Part shown: piece after piece, positions 46,560-56,828 of the stretch
How positions within the stretch are numbered: the stretch's first letter is position 1
Layout: every line of letters begins with the position of its first letter
Assembly (NCBI GenBank): GCA_001574975.1
Contig: KQ965877.1
Coordinates: forward strand, 1-64,000
DNA: 64,000 bases
Direction of reading: 5' to 3'
Source: Gonapodya prolifera JEL478
Lineage: Eukaryota; Monoblepharomycota; Monoblepharidomycetes; Monoblepharidales; Gonapodyaceae
Made by a program: the position numbers and the translations under genes
The notes under the pieces: generated by a model
Told to the model about the DNA's origin: nothing
The model's database searches: none
The model's input: the letters and a program-made list of their open reading frames with translations, nothing else

Positions 46560-49500
46560 ACGTTGCCACATACAAGACCCGCTTGACACAAAGTGCGTCT
46601 TCGCAGCATGTCCAAGCAGTAGAAAAGTGCGCTGGCTCGAGGTCTCCTGAAAGAGCACCGACGAGTCGCAAGGGCCGGGTACTGGAGGTTAACGTCCAAA
46701 TAAAATATTAGTCAAAGCAGCGGGCCGTGCAAGTGTTTGGCCGTTGTATTGCATAATATCATGACATCACCACAAGTACCAAACGACCCTCCAAACGGGA
46801 GGGCCACCTGTACTGGAGACGTCCAAAACAAAAAGAGCAGAGTGAGTCAAAGCCCAGTGGTGATGTTCAGGTGAGGGCCCGAACTCCCCTACTCGTCCGA
46901 TGAACTTTTTGACGATTATGACGCATCCCAGGTGGTGGTCGTCTGCAGCACATTCGGGTCTGGGCCCTGGGGCATGGAGGTCAGGGGTTTGGTTTCAACG
47001 TCGACATTTTTGAGCTCTGTTTTGGTTTTAACACAAGACCATTGGATAAGATGTACGCAAGACTCTGAATTCAAATTATCGCTCAATTCAACATAGTGGA
47101 CAAGCTCTAAAAATCAATTCAAAGAGTGGCGGACATACTTTCAGGACATCTTCCAACCCTGGCTACCGTTCCCCAGCTCCTCAGTCCCCCGAGATGACTA
47201 CCACACGGCTGCACATGCCCCGTCGGCAGCATATTCCTCGACTTCGGGTAGGGCCCCCCGCCAACCCACCAGCCCAACCCTCTCTACGCCAGCGCCGCCG
47301 CCGGACTCGGAGGTCCCGCCACATCCCTTACAGTACGTGACGACGAAGGTGCGGTGTGCGCGCCTGTCTCGTGCAATGCTGAAGGAGAGACTCGAACCGG
47401 GTGGTTGTATGGGGTTGTGTTGAGGGTGTGGGTGCGGATGCGGGTGGGAAGGGGAAGGATGCTGGTAGGAAGGACGGTGGGCCGGACGTGAGGAAAGAGA
47501 TGGGGAAGTTACCAAATCATATATCTCTTTTACGACGTGGATGGAAACGGAGATTTATTGATACATAAAGATCCAGAGTACGACAATTACATCAAAGAAA
47601 TATGCACTGAAGTTATTTATTAAGACACTTTTAGCGGAGATGCGTCCTTAACTGACAGGCACTGCGTACAGAAGGCATTTACGAAGGTTGTTCCGGTAGC
47701 AGCAGGCGCGCTCGTCGTCAGCCAGAAGAAATGATATCGGATGGTACATTGCTCTATTCGCAAACATAATAGTTTTTCATATCAAAAATTATCAAGTTGT
47801 ACCCCCCTTTGTAAAGTCCAATCATCAACGCTTTGTTTTGCATACTAGCAATTGTCACAGCGATAGTAGATGTTCCGATGTTTGCATCGATCAAAGGCTG
47901 TAGAATTCCGTCTCGCAGTTGGAAATAAACGCTTGATGGGACCTCCTAGATCGGTGAGTACGCTTTGCATTTCGTGAGAACTTATCGTACGCTCTTTCCC
48001 CTACAACACCACCCAAGCTTCAGCTATTTCCTTCGACCCCACCCGATGATAACGTGGCGCGATCGAGATGTCGTTGGCGCCCAAACCATCGGATACAGAT
48101 GTTTGCTCCGACGGGAAGTTGCATCAAGTACGAGGAGGACGAGTACGAAGATAGGTGATATTGATGTATTGGCGTAACAAAGGTACATTTGATAATGCGA
48201 TGTGCGATCGTGGGGGAGTCGAAAGAGAGGAATTAGGAAAGTGGGAAAGCAGTGACGCCAATTGTTTTATCAGACCAGCGATCTCATGCAGGGTCAACGC
48301 GGACAGTGTTGGGAAAAGATTTGGGATAGGAACAAGTGCGCAGGAAGCGCGTCGAACGTCTGATAAATGGCTAGGACGCAGGGGTTCTTGGCTGTGCGAC
48401 AACGGCGGGAGTTGTCAGAAAGCGAGTGTGCGCTCCAAGGTGATCGTCGGGAAGGTGAGGAATTGTGCCGACGCGAACGCGCTGGATTTTGGGCGGAAGA
48501 CTTCGGATGGCGGACGTGGTCTAGAGTGCAAGACGGGGGACGTTGGTGGAGGAAGGAGATGACGCTGGCTTTGGTGATCGAGATGTCCCAGTCGTGGAGT
48601 CTGAAAGTATTGAAGGGGGGAGGGGGGGAGGGAGGGGGAAGTGATAGAACAGCGTGGTGCTTAGTGAGGAAGTGAGTACCAAGGAGAACAGGTGGGGCAA
48701 AGCTGAGGCCGACATTGAAAGTAGCGGGGGAGCTTGGTCAGGTCTTTGGTAGGAGGTACTAGAACGGGCTATGGCGCTAACGGATACTAGCAAAGACGAA
48801 ACTGTTGCGGATGAAGAAGCAGGTGCTCCTGCCATAAAGAAGCTGAAGAAGCAGTTCTGCTTTGACAAGGATGGCATTCATGACCTTCATTTGGCCCACA
48901 CTGTTCTGAAGACTTGGATAAAGCCATGAATGAGCGAGTTGAGGGAGTATTATTTCTTACACCAGCAAGTTGCAAGTCTTTTTTGGAACACTAATAAGTA
49001 ACCTTGAAAACTCGTTCGCTCAGGTATTTACCTGTGGCCACCGTGGACTCCGAACGGCAAAACACAAACTGCGGGCACCTTTTGTGGCCATCTTAATTAG
49101 CAATATATAAACATTTGTAAACGTCCCGATTTAGTACCTAAAAGCTATCTGCTTCACCAGACACTTCTCTCTTGTGTGTATGCTCAGAGCTTGCGAGAGG
49201 ACTTGCCTGGCACTCTTGGTCACACACTCACAACTGGCAATTCGATGCACTTATCTCTCACAGGCACATATCAGACTCGTACGTGGCACCCCTACTGCAT
49301 CCCCTGACAGTCCACATTTTCCTGCCCCTTTCATTACGCAATTGCCCCACCCTACCCACAAAATATGGCCGATTCCGTCTCAGTGGACACATCTGACAGT
49401 GAAATGCAAAAACTGGCCAGCTGGATGGATTGCGTGACTACAGGCCACAAGTCAGTGTGCGGCACTTGGTTTCTTGGGTGTTCAGAGATGGACACTTCAA

Positions 49501-49589
49501 GAAACAGGCAAATGGCAATCATGTTCATGCAATCTGCATGCATGTGGGGAAAAACGGATGCAAGGGATAGTGTTCTGACTCATTGAGCC
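46560..49589. other. 3-kb region without a supportable gene
   Basis: I see no conserved domain. A proline-rich frame at about 47170-47430 (+), a G-rich tract at 48615-48640, short frames at 48775 (KKQFCFDKDGIHDLHLAHTV) and 49365 (+) are present but isolated. A roughly 40-bp imperfect direct repeat (TACTGGAG..CGTCCAAA..AGTCAAAGC) occurs at about 46680 and 46810. This is the left shoulder of the transposon island. Confidence 0.45.
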
Positions 49590-49765
49590 AAGCAGGGTAC
49601 AAAGGTGGCTCAGCTCGGCTCAGACTGACAGAAGCCCAGTCTTGCTCAGACTTGGACTTGGACTTGTCCAGCTTGGCTCTGACCCAGAATTGGACTTGTC
49701 TGACTCAGCTCAGACTTGGACTCGGACTCAATGGCATGGCTTGGACTCAGAATTGGCTCGGTTTT
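49590..49765. repeat. Short tandem repeats built on CAGACTTGGACT / TTGGCT
   Basis: Variants of CTCAGACTTGGACTTGGACT, GACTCAGCTCAGACTTGGAC and CCAGAATTGGACTTG are repeated head to tail with imperfect periods of about 6 and 30 bp. It abuts the hAT relic and may be its subterminal repeat region or an independent minisatellite. Confidence 0.6.
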
Positions 49766-49795
49766 AAGTATTATTTCAAATAGTAAATTTAAACT

Positions 49796-50526
49796 TCACA
49801 ATTTTCTATTCCACCATAATCTTAAACACATTACTTTCCTAATTGTCTCTGCACTCATTGCCCCACTCCTCTTTGCCACCAACTACCTACGTCCTGAAAA
49901 CTCCTGTTCCATGGCCACACTTGATCCCAGGATGGTGAGGTAGTCCCATGCTACCCAAGCAAGGTGTGTTTATCGATGGTGATGTGTTGGTGCAATAGAA
50001 CAAAGTCAAGAACCAAAACAGCATCACTCACCTTCCCCCACTCCAAGGGATCCACCATGACAGACTGGACTCCCTCTGAAAGGTATTGGGAGAGCTTGTC
50101 ACTGTCACCAACCCTTGTCCATGTGGTCCCACTGTCCATCATATGCTGGAGGAACTCATCCTCCAGTTCCATTGTTTTGTCCTGCTGCCCCCTCCCTCTC
50201 CCAAATACTCATAGAATACATCCGTGACCTGGTTGTCACCCATTCCGCCCACTTGTGCCTCTTGAAGTACAACATCTTGATATAAAACAACAACAAATGT
50301 TAGTACTAACAGTTTCTGACATTAACTACAGCAATCAATGCCTAAATTCAAAAAAACATGCAAGTATGCACTTACCCATTCTGACCATGTAGCATGCACT
50401 GTCCCAAGCTGTGTAGTAATCCCGCAGCTTCCCAAATGCTGTGTCCCTTGCTTCCTGCATCAAGTTATTAGTGAACAATTCCAGCTTGTCCTTTAGGAAG
50501 TTGAAGATGGGGATGACAGACCCCAA
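49796..50526 (-). mobile_element. hAT transposase relic, minus strand
   Basis: Fragments of an hAT transposase follow in order on the minus strand: FNFLKDKLELFTNNLMQEAR, LRDYYTAWDSA, then MLYFKRHKWAEW, DKLSQYLSEGVQSVMVDPLEW, and the C-terminal dimerisation block AWDYLTILGSSVAMEQEFSG, then KRSGAMSAETIRKVMC. The blocks lie in different frames and an in-frame TAG (49883-49885) falls within the dimerisation block, so the copy is dead. Family knowledge: hAT elements are cut-and-paste transposons with 8-bp target duplications; I could not identify its ends. Confidence 0.75.
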
Positions 50527-50637
50527 TGTTGGTCACTTGTGTCACCATAGCTTCAGGTGACATCCATTGACATGTATTCATAGTGTGAGGTGTTAGGTGC
50601 TGTGCCACTACTGTGACCACGGGTTTAGATGTGCACA

Positions 50638-50745
50638 CCTGCAGGACGTGCCCTAAGTTTGGCATCACGTTCCTGCAGGTGAGTTCCATGATCACACATA
50701 CACGTTCCTTCAGATTACAGGCTCGTGCAGCTCACCTAGGTTGTG
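50638..50745 (+). repeat. Paired CCTGCAGG palindrome repeat, copy 1
   Basis: CCTGCAGG at 50638-50645 and again at 50672-50679, followed by GTGAG and, about 55 bp later, CACCTAGGTTG. The same arrangement with the same 34-bp pitch recurs at 52321. The sequence between the palindromes (TTTGGCATC) is also shared. Confidence 0.8.
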
Positions 50746-50879
50746 TACCATCCACCCCTTGTTCAAGCTCCACTGGATTCAAGAACAGGACTGGGAGGTG
50801 CAATTTGTTGCGTGGGCGCATGAAGGGTGCAACAGGAACTGGATGCTGCATTGGAAGGACTGGACTCGGAACCAGCAAC

Positions 50880-51215
50880 CAACAAGGAAAACATAAGGAC
50901 AACAATTTTGATGTATACTTTTATGGTGAGCACACACAAGAGGGAGAGCTGCAGTGTTATTTAGTGGACCCTAAGAGGGCAAAGGAGCAGGATGTGCTGG
51001 AGTACTGGAGATTGCAGATGGACCCCCCAGGCCTCCAGCATATAGTCTGGGGGATAATGGCAATTCCTGGAAGTAGTGTGGAGTCAGAGAGAATGTTTTC
51101 TGCTTCTAAGGAAGTGATTGGGGACAAGAGAAGCAGACTTGGACCAGTGATGATTAGAGATTTAATTAGGCTTAAGAAGTGGAAGCAACACTTCCCAGAA
51201 CTAGCATGTAAATAA
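50880..51215 (+). mobile_element. hAT transposase C-terminal dimerisation domain, plus strand
   Basis: A plus-strand frame ending at TAA 51213-51215 encodes the hAT dimerisation domain: DVLEYWRLQMDPPGLQHIV, MAIPGSSVESERMFSASKEV, IGDKRSRLGP and a terminal RDLIRLKKWKQHF. The IPGSSVESER block is the family hallmark. It is opposite in orientation to the other hAT relic and too different to be its missing piece, so it represents a second element. The catalytic core upstream is absent or unrecognisable; the frame extends to about 50613 without further hAT motifs. Confidence 0.8.
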
Positions 51216-51436
51216 TATGTGAAATATTTCCTGACAAAGGTTTCAGTATTGGACGGTCTGGCAAAAATATGGCAAATTCTTGTACTTTAGCCAAGCAAGT
51301 TTGCAAGTTTGCATTTAGAATAGACTCATACTCATGAGTTGACAATATATTTAAATTACAAGTTGTGAGTTAACTACAAATTGAGTGAGTAACTCACCCA
51401 TTCATGGCTTTAGACTTGGACATGGGAAGTGGGGAG

Positions 51437-52049
51437 GATCGCAAGGCATGAGACCATTTATGCAGCATGGGAAGCTGCCATTGAGGCAGCAAGAGCTCTA
51501 CACTTACTGAGGCAAAAGGAAGGGAAGGTGTAAGTTCAGTTGACGTGGGACGGATTGGTGTACTCCACTGCCCAACAACACTTCAAGAATCTTGTTGCCA
51601 ACTACAGGAGTTGCCAGGCGCCTAGCTAGAAGGAGTTGGGTGTGAATGAACCAGAGCAGAATAAGCTTGACCAGGTTCTGCTGTCCAGTGAGTTTTTGTT
51701 ATTGGTGACTTGAAACAAAGGCTGCTGCAAACAAGGTAGATGCCACAAAGAAGTTGCACTAAGAGGGGAATGCAATCAGTGAGTGGACTTCGAAGGCACA
51801 TATCTCCACCAGACTGTACCTGAACCTCTGTTTTCAATGCGCTGTTTGTTAGATAAGTCATCCAAGAGGTTAGGTTGCACATCTCTCAGTGAAGAAAGTA
51901 ATGATGACTTCCTAGGTGATATAGATGACATGGCAAGTACTGCATCAACCTCCAAGCATGCAGCCAAGAAGGGCAGTACTGCAGCAACAGTTGTCACAGG
52001 GACTGGCAAGTTGTATGAGGGGACTAATCAGGTAAGCATGGCCCAGATG
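51437..52049 (+). mobile_element. Myb/SANT-like Harbinger companion ORF, decayed
   Basis: Plus-strand pieces read as TIYAAWEAAIEAARALHLL, a stop, LTWDGLVYSTAQQHFKNLV, another stop, and then an open frame from 51783 (VPEPLFSMRCLLDKSSKRLG, DIDDMASTASTSKHAAKKGS). The tryptophan/helix pattern is that of the trihelix DNA-binding protein that accompanies PIF/Harbinger transposases. At least two in-frame stops (about 51530 and 51627) break it. It faces the Harbinger nuclease on the opposite strand, convergent, and probably belongs to the same element. Confidence 0.5.
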
Positions 52050-52320
52050 TGATTGCAGCCACCTCCCTCAAGCTTTGAAAGATGTGTTTGCACCACAATG
52101 AGAGGAAGCTGGAGTTGGAAAAGGAGAGGTGGGAGTTCAACAACAAGGAGAGATGGAAGGTAATTGTCACCCAGCCTGCTGGGTGACAGCCACTTACATG
52201 GCTGTGAGGGGCGGAGTGTGGCACAGCACGGATAGGGGCTGAGTGTGTGGCACAGTGCAGTTAAGGCAAGGCACCTTAGGCAGCACAGCAAGGAACAGTT
52301 CCATAGTTTATATACTCTCC

Positions 52321-52455
52321 CCTGCAGGACACAGCCCACATTTGGCATTGTGGTCCTGCAGGTGAGACTATGTCACACCTACTATGTATGCTTTGTGTCA
52401 CTCATATATGATCATGGTCCTGCAGCACACAGGCCTCACGGAGCACCCCTAGGTT
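52321..52455 (+). repeat. Paired CCTGCAGG palindrome repeat, copy 2
   Basis: CCTGCAGG at 52321-52328 and 52355-52362 with TTTGGCAT between and GTGAG after, then CCCCTAGGTTG about 85 bp on. Same orientation as copy 1, 1,683 bp away. It lies between the Myb-like piece and the Harbinger nuclease. Confidence 0.8.
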
Positions 52456-52679
52456 GGGTAGCAGTAATGGTGGATTGGGATAAACAGGATTGTGATCAAC
52501 AGGACCAACACTCAACAGCATACTATGGATGAGTGGATCATGTTTTTATTGGAGAAGTTAGTTGGGCCTAAATAGCCTTGTTTAGGGAGAATGTGACAGG
52601 CATAAATGAATAATATGCAATTGAAGTGACATCAGATATTTGTGATGGGCCCGTTCATAATTAAACACCACAAAAACGT

Positions 52680-53347
52680 TTACTCAGCATCAGCAGGTAT
52701 ATGTAAATATTCCTCTGAGCCAGGGGGCTCCAACATAAAATTTTTGGATACTTGGTGACCATAAATACATGTATGGCAGTTAGAGAGAAGTACTGCGGCA
52801 ACGTAATACAACCCTACTGGTGATAAACCAATTTTCAGGGTTGGAGCAAAGTCCAGATAGGCACATTGGCTGCAAGCCTTGGCAAATCCCCACTCAACAG
52901 CAATCCTGATCTTTGCCATTGCAGTGTTGAACTCCTGTTCTGCTTGTGTGAGGTACCCATGATATGCAGCAATAACTCCAAGGGCACTGAGGTATGCTGG
53001 GTCCCTGTAGACATAGATACAGTGGTTGCTAGTGTCAAAGGCTGCTTCAACATCTCAATCAGAAAGCAGAGAAGAAAAACCAAACATCACACACCTTTGT
53101 TTTGCAAAATATCTTCCATGCCACTTATCCTCCAGGTGCTCACATTGTGGTACAGGGCAACAAAGGGACCTGTCATGTACCTAATCCCATCTGGAGAGAT
53201 GATTGATGTGTACTTCAGTCTGTGCATCCATTTGTGCCTGTTGTAATACATCCTCCGTTTCAACTCTGGTTGTGTAATTTCCTTTACAGTCCTGTCAACG
53301 AACCCAAAAAAATTTTTGAGTGGGCTCTGCAATCCACAATTGCACAA
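52680..53347 (-). mobile_element. PIF/Harbinger-type DDE transposase, 5'-truncated
   Basis: Exons 53347-53095 and 53053-52680, joined across a 41-nt intron, give about 209 residues of a DDE_Tnp_4 nuclease with its acidic triad visible: first Asp in FFGFVDRTVKEITQP, second in YVYRDPAYLSALG, Glu in IRIAVEWGFAKACSQCAYLD. Family motifs also seen are MYYNRHKWMHRLKY and LSNCHTCIYGHQVS, and the frame ends with EEYLHIPADAE. The N-terminal third (about 53350-53550) does not read as protein, so the copy is probably dead, though the catalytic core is undamaged. Confidence 0.8.
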
Positions 53348-54776
53348 CAGAAAAGGTCAGCTTGGCCTAAGTGAGACATTGTGGATGCCATTTAAGAAGC
53401 ACCCTGAACTCTTCCATAAGATGATTGATCACCCAGTAAACTATACAGGACAATTGGTCAATGGTTCAACCAGAAAAGCCAAGATAAATCACCATATTGC
53501 ACAGGATATGCCAAATGACAAAGAGTCAGACATAGCGCAAACATCACATCTATTTTCATGCAGTTTTTGGTCTTCAAAATGGGTGGGATGTGTAATGTGC
53601 GTCAGAGGCGAGGCAACTCAACTTGTTGGAACCTGTTTGACCTCTTCCACGTCACAACCCACTGTCAGGAACTGTAGTGAGGAAACGCACCAAAAAAGAA
53701 ACCAACAGTCCGCGTCAGACAACAAGCTCATGTCAAATCAAGGCCCAACTGATGGGAACCAGCGCCTTCCTCCACAATCGCCTTTATTGACGCCAGTTGA
53801 AGGATCTGCGTAGCCCAAGCAAACTACGCAAACATAAAAACGTACACTGCTGCAAAGGGAAGAGTTGCGGAGCGTGGATGTCCGACAAATCGTCCATTCG
53901 TTCAGTTGTAATCGTTGATGCAATTGCAGGAGTGCGCAAGCAATATTTTGCATGAAATTTTTGTGTGCCACCACATGAAAATGTACATACAATTTCACAG
54001 TTGCGCAACCTCCCTATTAACTATTCTCTAAGCGCAGCGCTTACTCATCGCCCAACAGTGTCCGTTCAGGCGATTTCAATTATCCCTCCTGGACAAGTCA
54101 ATTGGCGCGTCGGCAATGCCTAATCCAACGTTCTATGTTCCAACAGCCGAGTGCCGCAGTTGACAACTTTCACCACTTTTCACAAAAATGATGAGTTTGT
54201 AAGCGTTCGGTAACTTGGCGTAGTGCATAAACGCATTTGTACGGTGTTCATAAATATGGTCGTGAGACACCCAATGAAAGTCGGTCGCATGAGGAGATAT
54301 CAGTGACTTTGTAAGGCGAAATGGGGAGTGTTGATTTTATGAATGAAAGCATCGTAAAACCAATATCGGATCGGAATTACTTGAACGGAAATCAAAGCGA
54401 ATATCTCTCCCACAATCGGTGCGTGTATTCCAACTTTTGTGTTCATCCCTAGCTACATAGAAACCGAAACCACCCAGAACCTCATCGTCTTCACACCCTT
54501 CCGAAAGTCCAACAGCGTGAAAGAAACATCGCCAGTACCACAGCCTCACCACATAGACACAACAAAACAAACTTCTACCAGCGAACACAGAGAAAAAGAG
54601 TACGCGAGCCTCGGCGATACCGGCGCCCAGAGTCGAGATCCCGTGGTATCCGGAAATGCCTTCCTCCCTGACCTGTCACACCAAACCACACTCCGAGAAA
54701 CCCCCCCCAGATCTGCATGTCTCGCCTTCGCCACATCTCGCGTTGCACGCCAGACAAACCCCGCGTCCAGCATTCT
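53348..54776. other. Right shoulder of the transposon island, no gene
   Basis: The first 200 bp may be decayed 5' sequence of the Harbinger transposase. Plus-strand frames such as 53316-53813 are antisense or random. AT-rich sequence continues to the 3' end of the Rho gene at 54777. Confidence 0.45.
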
Positions 54777-56188
54777 TCACAGAATCACACAGCAACCGGA
54801 ACCCTTCTCCGGCGGAGGTGCCCTCCTCACATTATCGTCCTCGTCCCTATCGCCTCCTCGTTCCCTGCGCTGTTGTTGCGGGGTACCCGGAGCAGAGTAC
54901 GGGTCTCGTCCATCGAGACGTCCATAGTCACCACCACCTCCGCCTCCGTTGCGACTGCTCTGGGGCGGAGCGGCGCCATTGGGGGACGTTGGGGTCGTGT
55001 TGAATGCGACGCGCGCAGCCCAAGCAAATACCTTCATTCGAGGAGCGTTCGTGATCATGCTTCCAGCACTAACAAAGTCTCAGTGAATGAAAGTGTCTCA
55101 CTCACATCGTCAACACCCTGTCCGGTCAGCGCAGAGCATTCCACATATTTTGCGGCGTTAATATATCTCGACATTTCCCCTCCCTGTTGCGGCTCCACTG
55201 GCTTCTCGTGTATCCGTCTGAGCTCCCTGAGGGTGTTTGGATCATTCCGGAGATCGGTTTTCATGGCAACGAGAATGATAGGAACGCGAGGGCAGTAATG
55301 AAGGACTTCGGGAATCCACTTTTCCTTGACGTTCTCGAGTGAGTCGGGACTGTCAACGGAGAAGCAGAGAAGGACGACATCAGTCGACTCATATGAGAGA
55401 GATCGGATGCGGTCATAGTCTTCTTGGCCTGTGGTCGTTGACGGACGGGGGACATATTGTGAGAAACTCGATATTGGGGACTATCGAGTCACGTCGAATG
55501 GAAGAAGTCCTGTTATCGACGAGCTCGCGCCCCCCACGAAATGGCTTCCGAACTGTTCGCTTTCACTAATACGTCCGTTTCCCTGAAGTATCCCACTTCT
55601 CGTATCGCCCAGCTTCCAGCACGTAATACGATGGTGCAAATGAATGCGACCCTTATGTCGTCTTCTTCGGATCAATACATGGGGCTTGAGGGGACTCCGG
55701 GGAATCTCTGTGCCTTCTGAAGCCCCATCCAGCCCTACTGACCGGCCTCCAGTGATATACGGGAATGTCGTCGGTCAAGCGATCCATCATTCCGCTGACG
55801 GCCCTCTCCGCATTGGCCCGGAGTGACGGTTCAGGTGGAACCGATTTGAGACTCACCTGCGGTGTCCCATAATGCCAGTTCTCGGGTTTGACCGTCGACG
55901 ACAAGTCTGACAATGTGGTTTTCAAATACGGTAGGGATATAGCCAGATTCAAAGCGACCCTCCTTGAAGCGGACAAGGAGACATGTCTGATGTGGGGTCA
56001 GCAAGTTCGGCAAAAACGACGTTCCGAGAGGACAAGGCCGACAGCGAATGCCGTATAATAGTTCAAGCGTTCCGTTTGGGGATAGCGTTTGTAAGGGACG
56101 TGCTCGTCAGAAAGGACCGAGACCAACACACCTTTCCAACTGCACCGTCCCCCACGATAACGAGCTTCCGACGATTGTTCGGTGGCAT
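54777..56188 (-). CDS. Rho-family small GTPase with Gly-rich tail and CVIL prenylation box
   Basis: Four exons (56188-56132, 55986-55857, 55428-55106, 55031-54777) give 254 residues. G1 is GDGAVGKT, the effector loop [11 protein letters not shown]3 WDTAGQEDYDR, the specificity loop VAMKTDLR, and G5 ECSALT. A Rho-type insert is present ([19 protein letters not shown]). After the fold ([10 protein letters not shown]) come about 60 residues rich in Gly, Arg and Asp, then GSGCCVIL; the CAAX box CVIL ends in Leu, predicting geranylgeranylation and membrane attachment. It should regulate actin, polarity or wall synthesis. It is longer than the usual 190-200 residues because of the tail. Intron 2 is 428 nt, several times the local norm. 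Confidence 0.93.
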
Positions 56189-56828
56189 TCTTAGTCAGTC
56201 TCACGACGCTTGGTTGCTTGTGGAGACGAGGACTGTGCGGGATGGTTGGCTGAAAAGGAGTGGCGGCGTGGCGGAGGGAAGGAGGAAGCGACCAGAGCAA
56301 AGACGGAGGTGGGAGGAAGAGACGGCGTATACGTTGAGAGTTCCACTTCGACTCGTTCGCTTCTGGCTTCCGGTGTGTGGGTTGAGTGATTTTGCTAACG
56401 TATGCCCCTTCAGAGGAGGCTGTGTTGGCAAGCAAAACAAGGCCCTACATTTTTATAAGACAGATCTTTGAAATGCTCTGAAAGAACTTGACGATACGCC
56501 AAAAAAAGGTCCTTCGATAATATTAAGATAGCAAATTGACTCAGTACATACTTCCCTCACAGGACAGACAACGACTAAGTACTCAGCCGGTGCCTACCAG
56601 TGCCTCCATCTTCTCCAAATTCCTCCGTAGTTGTAAACAGTTCTTCACACCAAAGTGCTCACAGAGTTGAAATTTATTTTGAGAACGAAACAATCCAAAA
56701 TCCAAAAATCCAACCCGCAGAACTGATATCAACATTTCAAGCCCATTCGTCAAACATCTTCAAGACCCATCCACGACTCAATCTCACAAGAACGAAATTC
56801 TTTGAGTGCTCCAACGTCACAAAACGTT
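56189..56828. other. Intergenic region, AT-rich
   Basis: Upstream of the Rho gene and downstream of transcription factor 2, both minus strand. Contains the Rho promoter. No gene or repeat recognised. Confidence 0.5.

Noticed and set aside
47170-47430. Proline-rich plus-strand frame (PPPDSEVPPHPLQYVTTKVR).
   Set aside because: No start context, no flanking exons, low-complexity composition.
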